From Gammaproteobacteria bacterium (GTDB lineage Bacteria; Pseudomonadota; Gammaproteobacteria; Pseudomonadales; Azotimanducaceae): 64,000 nucleotides of DNA. Numbering within the stretch: the first letter of the stretch is position 1; the number at the start of each line of letters is the position of its first letter. Made by a program: the position numbers and the translations under genes. The DNA is taken from the NCBI GenBank assembly GCA_021773565.1, contig JAJFJZ010000009.1:1-64000 (forward strand). The letters run 5' to 3'. Below are positions 41,223 to 50,831 of the stretch, one piece after another. The notes under the pieces were generated by a model, which saw only the letters and a list, made by a program, of their open reading frames with translations, did no database searches and was not told the origin of the DNA.

Positions 41223-41913
41223 TAAATGGGATTGGAAGGACTTAATTATGCTGGCTGCAACTATCATCGCCACAGTAGCGGCTGTTATTGCTTTGATCAA
41301 AGCCAATGAAGCAAATATTCTTGCTCAGCAATCCAATAATACAGCTAATAAAGCGAACGTGCTTTCTCAGCAATCCAACGAAATTGCAAAACAAGTTCAC
41401 GCCGATTCGCGGATTTTGGCGAAACCGAAACTTGCCACACACTTTGCTGTAGGCCCCGAGAAAATTTTACTTGAGGTGCAGAACGTTGGACCAGGTCCAG
41501 CGCAGTTGTTGATTGCGTGCGTTTTGTACGATGGCGATGTTTATGACCTCATGATCGATGACGAAGTTATCCGATTTGGAAAGGCGCTTGGTCTTCCTGT
41601 GCCAAAGGCTGTTAGTTCACTCAAAGGGCGCTACATCGCTTCGTCGGATCAGCAGATGATATTTAGTGGCATTTTGAATGACAGAGCTCTTACTTTGGAA
41701 AAAGTGTCAAAAATTCGATCCAATTTTCAACAAGCAATTTTCTATATCCCGTATGAAGATATTTTCGGTAAGCGATTCGAGGGGAGAGGTGTATTTATGC
41801 ACGAAACCGGTAATCCAGATTTGTTTATTCGAAGCACAGGGCGTTACAAATTAAGCACGCCTGACGCTACAAGCGAATGCCCAAAATGGGCGGGGCCTAA
41901 CAAGAGCGATTAG
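41215..41913 (+). CDS. Membrane protein of the prophage end, function unknown
   Basis: A 232-residue protein with one N-terminal membrane helix (about 9-28), an Asn/Gln/Ala-rich heptad region (about 29-62) and a soluble beta domain. It overlaps the integrase end by 8 bases and is the last prophage gene before the tRNA. Placement between int and att is typical for accessory cargo. Its layout, a helix followed by a coiled segment, loosely recalls the small membrane family seen in the cassette array, but the sequences are not clearly related. Confidence 0.6.
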   Translation: MDSKWDWKDLIMLAATIIATVAAVIALIKANEANILAQQSNNTANKANVLSQQSNEIAKQVHADSRILAKPKLATHFAVGPEKILLEVQNVGPGPAQLLIACVLYDGDVYDLMIDDEVIRFGKALGLPVPKAVSSLKGRYIASSDQQMIFSGILNDRALTLEKVSKIRSNFQQAIFYIPYEDIFGKRFEGRGVFMHETGNPDLFIRSTGRYKLSTPDATSECPKWAGPNKSD

Positions 41914-42011
41914 GCGAAAATATGAGGGGTTCTGAAATGCGGACGAAATCAAACGGGGGAACCAATGAGGGAACCAAAACGCCTAAAATGGCTTGGAACC
42001 CTTATGTTAAA

Positions 42012-42088
42012 TGGTACACCCGGCAGGACTCGAACCTGCAACCCTCTGGTTCGAAGCCAGATATTCTATCCAGTTGAACTACGGGTGC
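42012..42088 (-). tRNA. tRNA-Arg (anticodon UCG), prophage integration site
   Basis: On the minus strand a full cloverleaf is seen: acceptor GCACCCG/CGGGTGT, D-arm with AGTTCAACTGGATAGA, anticodon arm TCTGG-CTTCGAA-CCAGA with anticodon TCG, T-arm with GGTTCGAGTCC, discriminator A and an encoded CCA. The first acceptor pair is G-U instead of G-C. The 3' end faces the integrase, so the phage attachment site likely supplied the 3' end of the gene. Confidence 0.95.
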
Positions 42089-42197
42089 ATAAGGCGCGCA
42101 GTATAACTGATGTCCCTTTGTGGGTCAGTAGCTTCCTGACATTGTTTGTGAAGCAATCCGATTCGATGTTTAATACCTTTGGAAGGATTGTGCGGGA

Positions 42198-44141
42198 ATG
42201 GTGCTCCATGGCTGGCAACACAAAACAGTGAGTGAAGAAGATATACAATTGCCTCTTCAGGGTATGGCAGAGAGTGATGTATTAGCGAGCATTCTCGAAG
42301 GTACAGCGAGCGCGACAGGAGAGGAATTTTTTGTAGCGCTGGTAAGAGGTCTTGCAGAGGCGCTGAATACGCAACTCGCCTGGGTTACCGAGTATGTGCC
42401 CGATTCTGACAGCTTGAATGTGCTGAGCGACTGGAACCGGGCTGGTACCCGACTATCCGCAAGTTACCCCCTCGCTGGCACACCCTGTGAACCCGTTATC
42501 CTTGGCTCGAAACTGGTTCATGTACCGGATGAATTTGCTGCTAAATACCCGCAGGATCTGGGTCTAATCCGCCTGGGTGTCTGTAGTTATCTGGGCGTAC
42601 CATTATTGGATCTCGATGGACGTGTGCTCGGTCATCTGGCTGTGATGGATGCGCGTCCCATGCCTTCTGAACCGCGATTTTTGGCGGTGTTCAGAATTTT
42701 TGCTGCCCGTGCTGCGGCTGAATTACAGCGTTTGCGCGCAGAAGCTGAACTTAGCGAAAAAGAAGAAAAATTGCGCCAGCTTTTTGCCGGGGCCATGGAC
42801 GCAATCGTAGAGCTGGATGAATCCCTTAGAATTCTCATGCTAAATGATGCAGCGCGTGACTTGTTAGGGCTTGGCTCTACGACGACAGTTGGAGAAAGTT
42901 TTGAGCGTTTTCTGGACGGTGAAGGTAAGAACAACTTGAAGGCGCTTGCTACGGGGCTGCTTGGCTCAGGTGAATCCCAGCGCTCGCTGTGGATACCAGG
43001 GGGTCTGGCTTTGGGTACTGGCGATCAGCGGATACCCGCTGAAGCCACTTTATCCGCCTTTCCTTCACGTAACGATACGCACTACGCCCTTATTATGCGT
43101 AATGTGAAGGACCGGCTGGAAGCAGAACAAAAAATTCTCGCGCTCAGTAGTGAAGCAACCTATCTTAAAGAAGAAATCAGAAACCTTGGAAATTTTGGCG
43201 GTATTCTCGGTTCAAGCCCTGCCTTGCAACATGTTTTTAATGACCTGGAGAACGTAGCAGTTACAGATGCTACGGTACTTGTTCTTGGTGAAACAGGTAC
43301 AGGTAAAGAACTGGTAGCGCGCGCCATCCATGACGCCAGTTTGCGTGCTGATGGTATTCTTATAAAGCTCAATTGTGCTGCACTGCCGGAACATCTTGTA
43401 GAGGCTGAACTGTTTGGTCATGAAAAAGGTGCATTTACGGGTGCAAACAAGAAACGGGAAGGCCGGTTTGCGATCGCTGATGGTGGTACGATCTTTTTGG
43501 ACGAAATTGGTGATCTACCACTAAGTTTACAGGCCAAATTGTTGCGGGTGCTGCAAGAAGGGGAGTTTGAGCCATTAGGAAGTTCCCGTACGCGTAAGGT
43601 AGATGTGCGGGTTATAGCGGCAACTAATCAAGATCTGCTTCAGGCGACCGAAGATGGTAAATTCAGGGAAGACCTCTATTACCGGCTTGCAGTATTTCCA
43701 ATTACCGTACCCCCTCTGAGAGATCGTTTGGAAGACCTGGATGTTTTGGTCAAAGCCTTTATTACCACTTTTGCCCAACGTCTAGGGCGTAAACCTGTCG
43801 AACTCAGGCAGGTAGATACAGAGCAACTTGCCCAATACGACTGGCCTGGAAATATACGCGAGTTGCAAAATGTTATTGAGCGAGCGCTCATTACGTCTGT
43901 AGATGGTTACTTAAACCTGGACCGAGCCTTGCCAAAATCTACCAACAGGCCAGAAACTTTCCAAATTAGGACAATGGCGGAACTTGTTGAAATTGAACGT
44001 GGAGTTATTTGTTCTTCGCTGGAAGAGTGCGCCTGGCAGGTAGCTGGCGACAAGGGGGCAGCACGGCTGCTCGGTATGAATGCATCAACGTTAAATTCGC
44101 GTATGAAAGCGCTGAATATTAAACGCCCGCCAAAAGCTTAG
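42198..44141 (+). CDS. Sigma-54-dependent transcriptional activator (GAF-PAS-AAA+-Fis)
   Basis: A 647-residue enhancer-binding protein. An N-terminal GAF-type sensory domain (about 25-175) and a PAS domain (about 190-310) precede the AAA+ core. The core has Walker A GETGTGKE (about 364-371), the sigma-54 contact loop GAFTGA (about 411-416) and Walker [10 protein letters not shown]. The C-terminus is a Fis-type HTH (about 605-640, [17 protein letters not shown]). The start may be a little downstream of 42198. It is followed by a sigma-54 promoter and an aldehyde dehydrogenase gene, its likely target. Confidence 0.92.
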   Translation: MVLHGWQHKTVSEEDIQLPLQGMAESDVLASILEGTASATGEEFFVALVRGLAEALNTQLAWVTEYVPDSDSLNVLSDWNRAGTRLSASYPLAGTPCEPVILGSKLVHVPDEFAAKYPQDLGLIRLGVCSYLGVPLLDLDGRVLGHLAVMDARPMPSEPRFLAVFRIFAARAAAELQRLRAEAELSEKEEKLRQLFAGAMDAIVELDESLRILMLNDAARDLLGLGSTTTVGESFERFLDGEGKNNLKALATGLLGSGESQRSLWIPGGLALGTGDQRIPAEATLSAFPSRNDTHYALIMRNVKDRLEAEQKILALSSEATYLKEEIRNLGNFGGILGSSPALQHVFNDLENVAVTDATVLVLGETGTGKELVARAIHDASLRADGILIKLNCAALPEHLVEAELFGHEKGAFTGANKKREGRFAIADGGTIFLDEIGDLPLSLQAKLLRVLQEGEFEPLGSSRTRKVDVRVIAATNQDLLQATEDGKFREDLYYRLAVFPITVPPLRDRLEDLDVLVKAFITTFAQRLGRKPVELRQVDTEQLAQYDWPGNIRELQNVIERALITSVDGYLNLDRALPKSTNRPETFQIRTMAELVEIERGVICSSLEECAWQVAGDKGAARLLGMNASTLNSRMKALNIKRPPKA

Positions 44142-44239
44142 ACAGCCTGATTGCGAAATATCGAAACGAAAACTCGCTAACATGTCCAACAGATACTCGG
44201 TTATGTCTGCCGATGCCGTAAGAACAGCGCCCTACAGGG

Positions 44240-44256
44240 TTGGCATGTTTCATGCT
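44240..44256 (+). promoter_or_regulatory. Sigma-54 promoter (-24/-12) of the aldehyde dehydrogenase operon
   Basis: TTGGCATGTTTCATGCT matches the sigma-54 consensus YTGGCACGRNNNTTGCW at all but three positions, with the essential GG (44242-44243) and GC (44254-44255) exactly ten bases apart. Transcription would start near 44267, about 24 bases before the gene. It lies directly downstream of a sigma-54 activator gene. Confidence 0.82.
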
Positions 44257-44290
44257 CATTCAAGATTGGATGAACTGAAAATGAGCGACA

Positions 44291-45748
44291 ATGCAGAACT
44301 CAAGACTCAACGCCTGGCTCGCGAAAGTTTCGCAAAGCATCAATTCCTCTGATCAACTTGAAGTAAGTTCACCTTTCAGCGGCGAGGTCCTGGCATCTGT
44401 GGATGTTGCGAGCGAGCAGGACGTAGAAGATTCTCTGGAACGTGGCTATGGGCTGTTTAGAGAGCGGCAGAACTGGATAGCCCTGCATGAGCGTATTAGC
44501 ATTCTTGAACGCTGTGCTCGGCTTATGACCAAACACCATGGCGAACTGGTGGAACTTGCTACTTCTGAAGGAGGTAAACCTTTATCAGACAGTCAGGTGG
44601 AAATTACCAGGGCAATTGCTTCCGTGCGACTTTGTGCAGAACATCTAAAGGCAGATGCCGGAAAAGTCATTCCAATATCTGCCAGTGCTGCTGGAAAGAT
44701 TGCCTTTACCCAATATGAACCCCAGGGTTTGGTGGTTGCCGTCAGCGCTTTTAACCACCCCCTGAATCTTATAGTGCATCAGGTAGCACCGGCTGTGGCG
44801 GCCGGGTGCCCTGTTATTGTGAAACCTTCGCCCCTAACGCCATTGAGCTGCCTGAGATTTGTGGAGTTGTTAATAGCAGCCGGGTTGCCAGAAGCCTGGG
44901 TGCAGGTAGTTGTTACTGAAGACAACGCACTGGCAGAGCGATTGATTACCGACAAAAGGTTGGGCTTTTTTAGCTTTGTTGGCAGCGCCCCGGTAGGTTG
45001 GATGTTGCGATCAAAACTGTCACCCGGTGTTCGCTGTGCTCTTGAACATGGTGGTGCTGCACCGGTAATACTTGCGGAAGATGCTGATCTGGATATTGCC
45101 ATAGCGTCGATATTGAAAGGCGGGTTTTACCATGCTGGACAAGTATGCGTGTCTGTACAGCGAGTGTTCGCACATTCTTCTATTGCCGATGATTTTGCCA
45201 AAAAACTTGCTGCCGAAGTGGATCAACTCATTTGTGGAGATCCTATGCATATAAACACGCAGATTGGTCCCCTTATACACCCCCGAGAAGTAAATCGCGT
45301 TCATTCATGGGTGGAGGAAGCAGTGTCTGGTGGTGCTATCCGCCTGGGCGGGGGAGTTCAACATAGCGAGCGATTCTATCCCGGTACGGTGTTGCTTAAT
45401 CCTTTGCCTGAATCAAAAGTCAGCAATTCTGAAATATTTGGCCCGGTTGTGAGCATTTTTTCTTATGAAGATATGCAAAAAGCTATACGCCAGGCAAACA
45501 ACCTGCCATTTGCCTTTCAGGCAGCTGTATTCACCCGAAACACGGACATAGCAATGCAGGTTTTTGCGCAAATTGATGCCTCTGCTGTGATGGTTAATGA
45601 CCACACTGCATTTCGTGTAGATGGAATGCCCTTTGCGGGTTTGCGTCAGTCGGGCCTTGGAGTTGGAGGCATCCCTCATACGCTGGATGACATGCGTATT
45701 GAAAAAATGCTGGTTATGAATTCCGCAAGTGCATTGGCTAACTTATGA
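44291..45748 (+). CDS. NAD(P)-dependent aldehyde dehydrogenase family protein
   Basis: A 485-residue ALDH. Cofactor-binding and catalytic parts are complete: VSAFNHPLNLIVHQVAPAVAAG (about 152-173, with the catalytic Asn), VKPSPLTPL, GSAPVG, the general-base Glu in LEHGGAAP (about 253) and the nucleophile Cys286 in HAGQVCVS. It oxidises an aldehyde to an acid; the substrate is not evident. It is preceded by a sigma-54 promoter and overlaps the next gene by ATGA, so the two are one operon. Confidence 0.92.
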   Translation: MQNSRLNAWLAKVSQSINSSDQLEVSSPFSGEVLASVDVASEQDVEDSLERGYGLFRERQNWIALHERISILERCARLMTKHHGELVELATSEGGKPLSDSQVEITRAIASVRLCAEHLKADAGKVIPISASAAGKIAFTQYEPQGLVVAVSAFNHPLNLIVHQVAPAVAAGCPVIVKPSPLTPLSCLRFVELLIAAGLPEAWVQVVVTEDNALAERLITDKRLGFFSFVGSAPVGWMLRSKLSPGVRCALEHGGAAPVILAEDADLDIAIASILKGGFYHAGQVCVSVQRVFAHSSIADDFAKKLAAEVDQLICGDPMHINTQIGPLIHPREVNRVHSWVEEAVSGGAIRLGGGVQHSERFYPGTVLLNPLPESKVSNSEIFGPVVSIFSYEDMQKAIRQANNLPFAFQAAVFTRNTDIAMQVFAQIDASAVMVNDHTAFRVDGMPFAGLRQSGLGVGGIPHTLDDMRIEKMLVMNSASALANL

Positions 45749-46248
45749 ACATTGATCAACTAGGCAGTTTAGGGGAATTTGTTGGATCTATCGGTGTGAT
45801 GTTTAGCCTTTTTTTGCTTATCGGACAAATTCGTTCCGGCATTAAAACTGCCAGAGCAAGTACTCTGCAGGAAATTCAAAGAGACATGCGCGAGTTGCTG
45901 ACTGGCGATATTGAAAGGGCGGGCATAGTAATGAAAATCCGCCGGGGAGAGGCCCTGGGTGATGAGGAGCGCTTAATACAGGGGCAATGGGCATTGATGA
46001 TGTTTCGGGCCTTTGAAACTCAGTGGTTTCATGTAAAAGCCGGGACGCTGGATCAATATTTGCACCAGGGGTACCTGCAACACCTTCGCTATGCACTAAG
46101 CAACCCTGTGGTAATGAGTCAGTGGAGTGATCAAAAAGAAACGATGTTCCATTCTGAGTTTGTTTCTTATGTGGATAGATTTCTGATCACTAACCCACCC
46201 TCAATACAGGCGCTCCACCAGTATGCCTCGCCCGAGAATGAAGACTAG
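45745..46248 (+). CDS. Small membrane protein, same family as the cassette-borne paralogues
   Basis: A 167-residue protein: the first residues (LGSLGEFVGSIGVMFSLFLLIGQIRSG) form one membrane helix ending in a QIR motif, followed by a helical cytosolic part with FETQW and WSDQ...HSEFVSYVDRF near the end. The same plan occurs in four intact and one broken cassette genes in this window (57252, 58320, 58934, 59465, 61794). Unlike those, this copy is coupled to the ALDH gene and has no attC site. Function unknown. Confidence 0.7.
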   Translation: MNIDQLGSLGEFVGSIGVMFSLFLLIGQIRSGIKTARASTLQEIQRDMRELLTGDIERAGIVMKIRRGEALGDEERLIQGQWALMMFRAFETQWFHVKAGTLDQYLHQGYLQHLRYALSNPVVMSQWSDQKETMFHSEFVSYVDRFLITNPPSIQALHQYASPENED

Positions 46249-46459
46249 AAATATGAACTTGCGAGATTTCGTAACGAGATTGGTAACCTTTTTGGACGAA
46301 CTACGTCCAATGGGTTGTCGAAAACTTGAAAGGGCCCATTTCATCAGTGTTTTGGGAACAAATGGTTCTTGGCACGAGTTGTGCTTTGTTAGCAGTAAAC
46401 AGAATAAGCAAACAGAAATGAAACAGAATGATAAAAGCCTACCGTTGAGGAGAAAATAG
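46223..46459 (+). CDS. Doubtful small ORF before the glutamate synthase-like gene
   Basis: A 78-codon frame that starts inside the previous gene and ends one base before the next gene. It is basic and has no recognisable domain. It may be a real small gene in the operon or simply the open leader of the next one. Confidence 0.25.
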   Translation: MPRPRMKTRNMNLRDFVTRLVTFLDELRPMGCRKLERAHFISVLGTNGSWHELCFVSSKQNKQTEMKQNDKSLPLRRK

Positions 46460-46460
46460 C

Positions 46461-47972
46461 ATGGAAATGTCCCACGCAATGACACTAATAAATTTCATGG
46501 CGGGCCTGTTTGTCGTTTTTGTAGGTACGGCAATTCTTGCCGTAATGGTTGTATATGTAATAGATCGCACGCAAACCAAACAGGCTATCCGACATAATTT
46601 TCCAGTGGTTGGGCGTTTTCGCTATTTGTTTGAACACCTTGGTGAGTTTTTTCGACAGTATTTTTTTGCCATGGATCGCGAAGAGTTACCCTTTAACCGG
46701 GCTGAACGATCCTGGGTTTATCGTTCGGCCAAAGGGGTTGATAGTACTGTGGCATTTGGATCGACCCGAGATCTCAAACCTACGGGCACAATTCTTTTTG
46801 TTAATTGCCCTTATCCTACTTTGGATGAGGACGCCTCCAAGCTTACCTCGCTAACGATCGGCCCCCACTGTGACATTCCTTATGAGAGTCGATCTCTGTT
46901 CAATATTTCAGGGATGAGTTTTGGTGCTATTTCCAAACCTGCCGTACTGGCTTTAAGCAATGGTGCGCGTAAGGCGGGTGTGTGGATGAATACGGGAGAG
47001 GGCGGCCTTTCGAGTCATCATTTGGAAGGTGGTGCCGACATTGTTTTTCAGATTGGCACCGCAAAATATGGTGTGAGAGATGAGAACGGTCTGCTATCTG
47101 ACGAAAAACTTAAGGAGATGGCCAGTCATGAGCAAGTGCGTATGTTTGAGATCAAGTTATCGCAGGGCGCAAAACCGGGCAAGGGAGGTATTCTTCCCGG
47201 CGGCAAGGTTACCGAGGAGATTTCAAAAATTCGACTAATTCCCGTTGGGAAAGACTCCTTAAGCCCCAATCGTCACCCGGACATAAATAATGAGGCTGAG
47301 CTTTTGGATATGATCGACCGGGTTCGCCGTGTTACTGGAAAACCCGTTGGTTTTAAAGCTGTTGTTGGTGCCTATGGATGGTTAGAAACCCTATTTGTCG
47401 AGATCCAAAAACGCGGCATAGAGTCGGCACCTGATTTTATCACGATAGACTCAGCCGATGGTGGAACGGGTGCAGCGCCAATGAGCCTGATTGACTATGT
47501 CGGCTTGTCTGTTAAAGAGAGCTTGCCATTGGTTGTGGACCTGATTAATAAACACGGATTGCGGGACCGAATCAAGGTGATTGCCAGTGGCAAAATGATC
47601 ACCCCGGCAGAGGCGGCGTGGGCAATATGTGCGGGGGCTGATTTTGTGACCTCAGCGCGCGGTTTTTTGTTTGCTCTAGGCTGCATTCAGGCCTTGCAGT
47701 GCAACAAGAATACCTGCCCCACCGGCATCACCACGCACGATAAAAAATTACAGAAAGGACTCAATGTCCAGGACAAGTCGGAACGCGTGCGTCGTTACGC
47801 TGACCAGATGCATCATGAGATAGGCGTTATCGCACATAGTTGTGGTGTACCGGAACCGCGCAGGTTGCAACGGTTTCATTGCCGTGTAGTTCAGCAATCC
47901 GGACAATCTCAACCACTGGACGCGCTTTACCCCGAACCCGAATTAGAAACTTCCATAAGCGTAGGAGCTTAG
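46461..47972 (+). CDS. FMN-binding glutamate synthase-like protein
   Basis: A 503-residue protein with an N-terminal membrane helix (about 10-32) followed by the synthase domain of GltB. The typical segments are present: GMSFGAIS, GEGGLS, KLSQGAKPGKGG (about 231-242), IDSADGGTGAAP, ASGKMITPAEAAWAICAGAD, and the Cys-rich C-N-K-N-T-C-P-T-G (about 415-423) for an iron-sulfur cluster. It lacks the glutaminase domain, so it is not a full glutamate synthase; the substrate is unknown. A good ribosome site (GAGGAG) precedes it. Confidence 0.88.
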   Translation: MEMSHAMTLINFMAGLFVVFVGTAILAVMVVYVIDRTQTKQAIRHNFPVVGRFRYLFEHLGEFFRQYFFAMDREELPFNRAERSWVYRSAKGVDSTVAFGSTRDLKPTGTILFVNCPYPTLDEDASKLTSLTIGPHCDIPYESRSLFNISGMSFGAISKPAVLALSNGARKAGVWMNTGEGGLSSHHLEGGADIVFQIGTAKYGVRDENGLLSDEKLKEMASHEQVRMFEIKLSQGAKPGKGGILPGGKVTEEISKIRLIPVGKDSLSPNRHPDINNEAELLDMIDRVRRVTGKPVGFKAVVGAYGWLETLFVEIQKRGIESAPDFITIDSADGGTGAAPMSLIDYVGLSVKESLPLVVDLINKHGLRDRIKVIASGKMITPAEAAWAICAGADFVTSARGFLFALGCIQALQCNKNTCPTGITTHDKKLQKGLNVQDKSERVRRYADQMHHEIGVIAHSCGVPEPRRLQRFHCRVVQQSGQSQPLDALYPEPELETSISVGA

Positions 47973-47973
47973 T

Positions 47974-48591
47974 ATGAAAACCAGGATATTTTTGGATACT
48001 GCAAACAGGTACAACAACAATATTGTACACACACTATCTTACGCAGAAGGAATAGCGCCACTTTTATTGCGGCTGTTTCTGGCGCCCATCATGATGCAGG
48101 CAGGATGGAACAAGTTGATTGCGTTTGACAGCACCGCGGCATGGTTTGGTGGCAGCCTGGGTCTTCCGGTTCCTGAGTTAATGGCTGCAATGGCAATAGC
48201 TGCGGAACTGGTTGGTGGCGCTTTTCTGGTAGTTGGCCTTGCCACTCGTTTTGTTTCATTACCGCTCATGGTGACGATGTTGGTCGCGATATTCTCCGTT
48301 CACTGGTCAAACGGTTGGTTGGCCCTGGCGGATGCGTCCAGTTGGCTTGCCAACGACCAGGTAATTGAAGGTGCACAGCGTAAAGCACGCGCCATTGCCA
48401 TATTGCGGGAGCATGGAAATTATGCGTGGTTAACCGGGCGTGGACCGATTACCGTTTTGAACAATGGAATTGAGTTTCCTGCGACCTACTTTCTGATGTT
48501 GTTAACTCTTTTGTTCACCGGTGGCGGACGTTATACCAGCCTTGACTATTGGCTACATCGCTCTCTAAACAGTGCTCGAGATCAGGGCTAG
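47974..48591 (+). CDS. DoxX family membrane protein
   Basis: A 205-residue protein with four membrane helices and the DoxX pattern (RLFLAPIMMQAGWNKLI, about 30-46; AELVGGAFLVVGLATRF). It contains an insertion of about 45 residues between helices 3 and 4. It starts 2 bases after the glutamate synthase-like gene. DoxX proteins take part in redox or thiosulfate-linked membrane processes; the precise role is unclear. Confidence 0.85.
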   Translation: MKTRIFLDTANRYNNNIVHTLSYAEGIAPLLLRLFLAPIMMQAGWNKLIAFDSTAAWFGGSLGLPVPELMAAMAIAAELVGGAFLVVGLATRFVSLPLMVTMLVAIFSVHWSNGWLALADASSWLANDQVIEGAQRKARAIAILREHGNYAWLTGRGPITVLNNGIEFPATYFLMLLTLLFTGGGRYTSLDYWLHRSLNSARDQG

Positions 48592-48603
48592 GAACGGAAT
48601 CCC

Positions 48604-49164
48604 ATGAAATATCCCAAACCCCGACTGGTAGCAGGCGAGAGAGATGACAAGGCACTGGTTGCCAGTGCGCAAAAGGGTGACAGTTCAGCGTTTGATGAAT
48701 TGTATCTGCGTTATGTTACCCGGGTTCGGTCCATTGTGAACCGTTTTGTTAGCGAACCTGCAGATGCAGATGATCTTGTACAGGATACTTTTCTCTGCGC
48801 ATATAAAGGTTTGGCAACTTTTCGCGGTGACAGCCAGTTTTACTCCTGGTTGTACCGCATAGCCTTTAACAGGGGCATCAATTTTTATCGATCCGTGCGT
48901 GCTGTAGACGGACTTGACGATGAACACGCAGATTCATCTTTAACCTCCAATCCCGAGCGAGTTGTGATTGGAGAAGAAAAAGAACGGAAAGTTATAGAAA
49001 TAATTGACCTTATGCCCGATGTGATGCGCCAGACGCTCACGCTAAATACCTATCGTGGGTATGATTACAAAACGGTTAGCCAGCTCGTAAATTGCCCGAT
49101 AGGCACTGTGCGTTCACGAATATCAAGGGCGCGGGAAGAGATAAGCATGGCACTGGAGGCCTGA
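48604..49164 (+). CDS. ECF RNA polymerase sigma factor, RpoE-like
   Basis: A 186-residue sigma-70 family factor. Region 2 spans about 20-90 (AFDELYLRYVTRVRSIVNRFV, DADDLVQDTFLCAYKGLATFRG) and region 4 about 130-182 (GYDYKTVSQLVNCPIGTVRSRISRAREEI, the HTH). The arrangement matches RpoE-type ECF factors. No anti-sigma gene follows it; the next gene is a sulfotransferase after 168 bases. The stimulus is unknown. Confidence 0.9.
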   Translation: MKYPKPRLVAGERDDKALVASAQKGDSSAFDELYLRYVTRVRSIVNRFVSEPADADDLVQDTFLCAYKGLATFRGDSQFYSWLYRIAFNRGINFYRSVRAVDGLDDEHADSSLTSNPERVVIGEEKERKVIEIIDLMPDVMRQTLTLNTYRGYDYKTVSQLVNCPIGTVRSRISRAREEISMALEA

Positions 49165-49332
49165 TCATGCATATTGAATATCTGCTTGCGCATACCTTCG
49201 TTCAGGTTGAGTCCAGGGAAAAGTTACTCCAGAGACGCTTATGGCCCACCTCGGTTTATTGACAATGCTGGCAGAGTGCGGCATTTTTTGAGTGTAGTAT
49301 TCACATCCTAGCGATTTGGCCCAGGAGAATGC

Positions 49333-50223
49333 ATGGCTCAGGTAAATATGGCAAACATCAAATTGTATCCCGATACAATAGCTGATAATTCGCGCTGGCG
49401 TAATTTCGAATCCCGATCCGATGATGTTTATGTTTGTACGCCCGCCAAGTGCGGCACCACCTGGACGCAAACCATAGTTGCCAATCTGATATTTGGCGGT
49501 GAAAATCTGCCACAACCGGTAATGCAATTATGCCCCTGGGTTGAAGCAGTATTTAATCCTGAAGAGGAGATGTTTCAAAACCTGGCCCAGCAAAAACACC
49601 GACGTGCAATCAAGAGCCATTGTGCTGCAGATGGAATACCCTGGTTTGATGACGCGAAATATATTTTTGTTGGGCGTGATGCGCGCGATGTGTTTATGTC
49701 GATGAGTAACCATCTGGAGCGCATGAAACACTTTGAAGACCTGAATGCACTGGCAGCGTCAGAAGGCCGGCCTGAAAGGCCGGTCTATGATGGTGATATC
49801 CATGGGTTTTATAAACAATGGATTAACGATAGCAGCCATTATTTTGATATTGTTGCCAGTTACTGGGAACGACGCGCACAGAGCAATCTTTTACTGGTGC
49901 ACTACAATGATCTTAAGCAGGATCTGGACGGGGGTGTTCGCCGAATTGCGCAATTTCTGGATATAGACTTGTCTGAATCCCGGTATCGGGAGGTTGTTCG
50001 CCGTTGCTCGTTTGAGTACATGCGAACGCATCCCGAGATGGTGGGAGACCTGGAAGTAATGTTTGAAGGTGGGTTGAAGGGCTTTATATTCAAAGGCACT
50101 AATGGGCGGTGGCGAGAAGTACTGAGTGAAGACGAAGTATCGGCTTACGAGAGACGTGCAAAAGAATGGCTTCCCAACGAAGCTAAAGAGTGGTTAGAAC
50201 AAGGAGGCAAACACCATGGCTGA
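49333..50223 (+). CDS. Sulfotransferase domain protein
   Basis: A 296-residue cytosolic-type sulfotransferase. The PAPS 5'-phosphosulfate loop is TPAKCGTTWTQT (about 36-47, with Lys39), and the 3'-phosphate site is FVGRDARDVFMSMSNH (about 115-130). The C-terminal FKGTNGRWREVLSEDE segment corresponds to the family's RKGxxGDWKxxFT motif. It transfers sulfate from PAPS to an unknown hydroxyl or amine. An AGGAGA site precedes the start. It overlaps the next gene by 8 bases. Confidence 0.9.
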   Translation: MAQVNMANIKLYPDTIADNSRWRNFESRSDDVYVCTPAKCGTTWTQTIVANLIFGGENLPQPVMQLCPWVEAVFNPEEEMFQNLAQQKHRRAIKSHCAADGIPWFDDAKYIFVGRDARDVFMSMSNHLERMKHFEDLNALAASEGRPERPVYDGDIHGFYKQWINDSSHYFDIVASYWERRAQSNLLLVHYNDLKQDLDGGVRRIAQFLDIDLSESRYREVVRRCSFEYMRTHPEMVGDLEVMFEGGLKGFIFKGTNGRWREVLSEDEVSAYERRAKEWLPNEAKEWLEQGGKHHG

Positions 50224-50686
50224 GCAGACTACAATAGAAATGCGTCCACCCAAAATCTTGCCACCGCATTACTTGCTGATGGCGCTGGTGCTGATGATTG
50301 GAACGTTGTGGCTACCACTTCCAGAATTGATTTTAGCGCCCTGGCACTGGATAGGTGCCGTGCTGGTCCTGGACGGCCTGTTTATCGCGGGGTGGGCTGC
50401 GCGACAGTTTTCACTTGCCGACACCAATATCATACCACTGAGTCAGTCCAGCACTCTTGTTACGCACGGTATGTTTTCGTTCACGCGTAACCCGATGTAT
50501 CTGGGTATGTTGAGCCTGCTCATCGGAGTTGCCATATTAGTGAATAATTGGTTGGCGTTTCTTGTGATACCGGTATTTTACCTCATCATTCGAAATCTGT
50601 TCATTGCCCGCGAGGAAAAGCTGATGCGCTCCACTTTTACTGAAGAGTACGAGGCATATTGCGAGAAGGTACGTCGCTGGATCTAG
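50216..50686 (+). CDS. Isoprenylcysteine carboxyl methyltransferase-like (PEMT/ICMT) membrane protein
   Basis: A 156-residue protein with about four membrane helices. The SAM-binding C-terminal motif is seen: HGMFSFTRNPMYLGML (about 84-99) and EEKLMRSTFTEEYEAYCEKVRRWI at the end. Such enzymes methylate small molecules or lipids in bacteria. It overlaps the sulfotransferase gene, so the two are likely co-expressed. Substrate unknown. Confidence 0.87.
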   Translation: MAEQTTIEMRPPKILPPHYLLMALVLMIGTLWLPLPELILAPWHWIGAVLVLDGLFIAGWAARQFSLADTNIIPLSQSSTLVTHGMFSFTRNPMYLGMLSLLIGVAILVNNWLAFLVIPVFYLIIRNLFIAREEKLMRSTFTEEYEAYCEKVRRWI

Positions 50687-50790
50687 CTATACTCTGGCAG
50701 TTCGCCGCCCCTAGGACTCCGGTATTACATCGTGGTAGTCTAATCCGTTAACTCTGTGTTGGTGCTCATCAACGGCACTTTAAACAATCT

Positions 50791-50811
50791 GGCTGAAGCG
50801 CCACTTCAGCC
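50791..50811 (+). terminator. Hairpin upstream of the RibB gene (terminator or attenuator)
   Basis: GGCTGAAG-CGCCA-CTTCAGCC forms a perfect 8-bp stem, followed by TAATTTT. It lies 20 bases before the RibB start codon and could end transcription from upstream or act in attenuation. The conserved boxes of an FMN riboswitch are not present. Confidence 0.5.
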
Positions 50812-50831
50812 TAATTTTGGATGGTAGGACG

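Noticed and set aside
41965-42231. 88-codon plus-strand ORF across the tRNA gene
   Set aside because: It covers the tRNA-Arg in antisense and has no gene-like context.
50687-50831. FMN riboswitch upstream of RibB
   Set aside because: None of the conserved boxes of that element is present; only a simple hairpin is seen.
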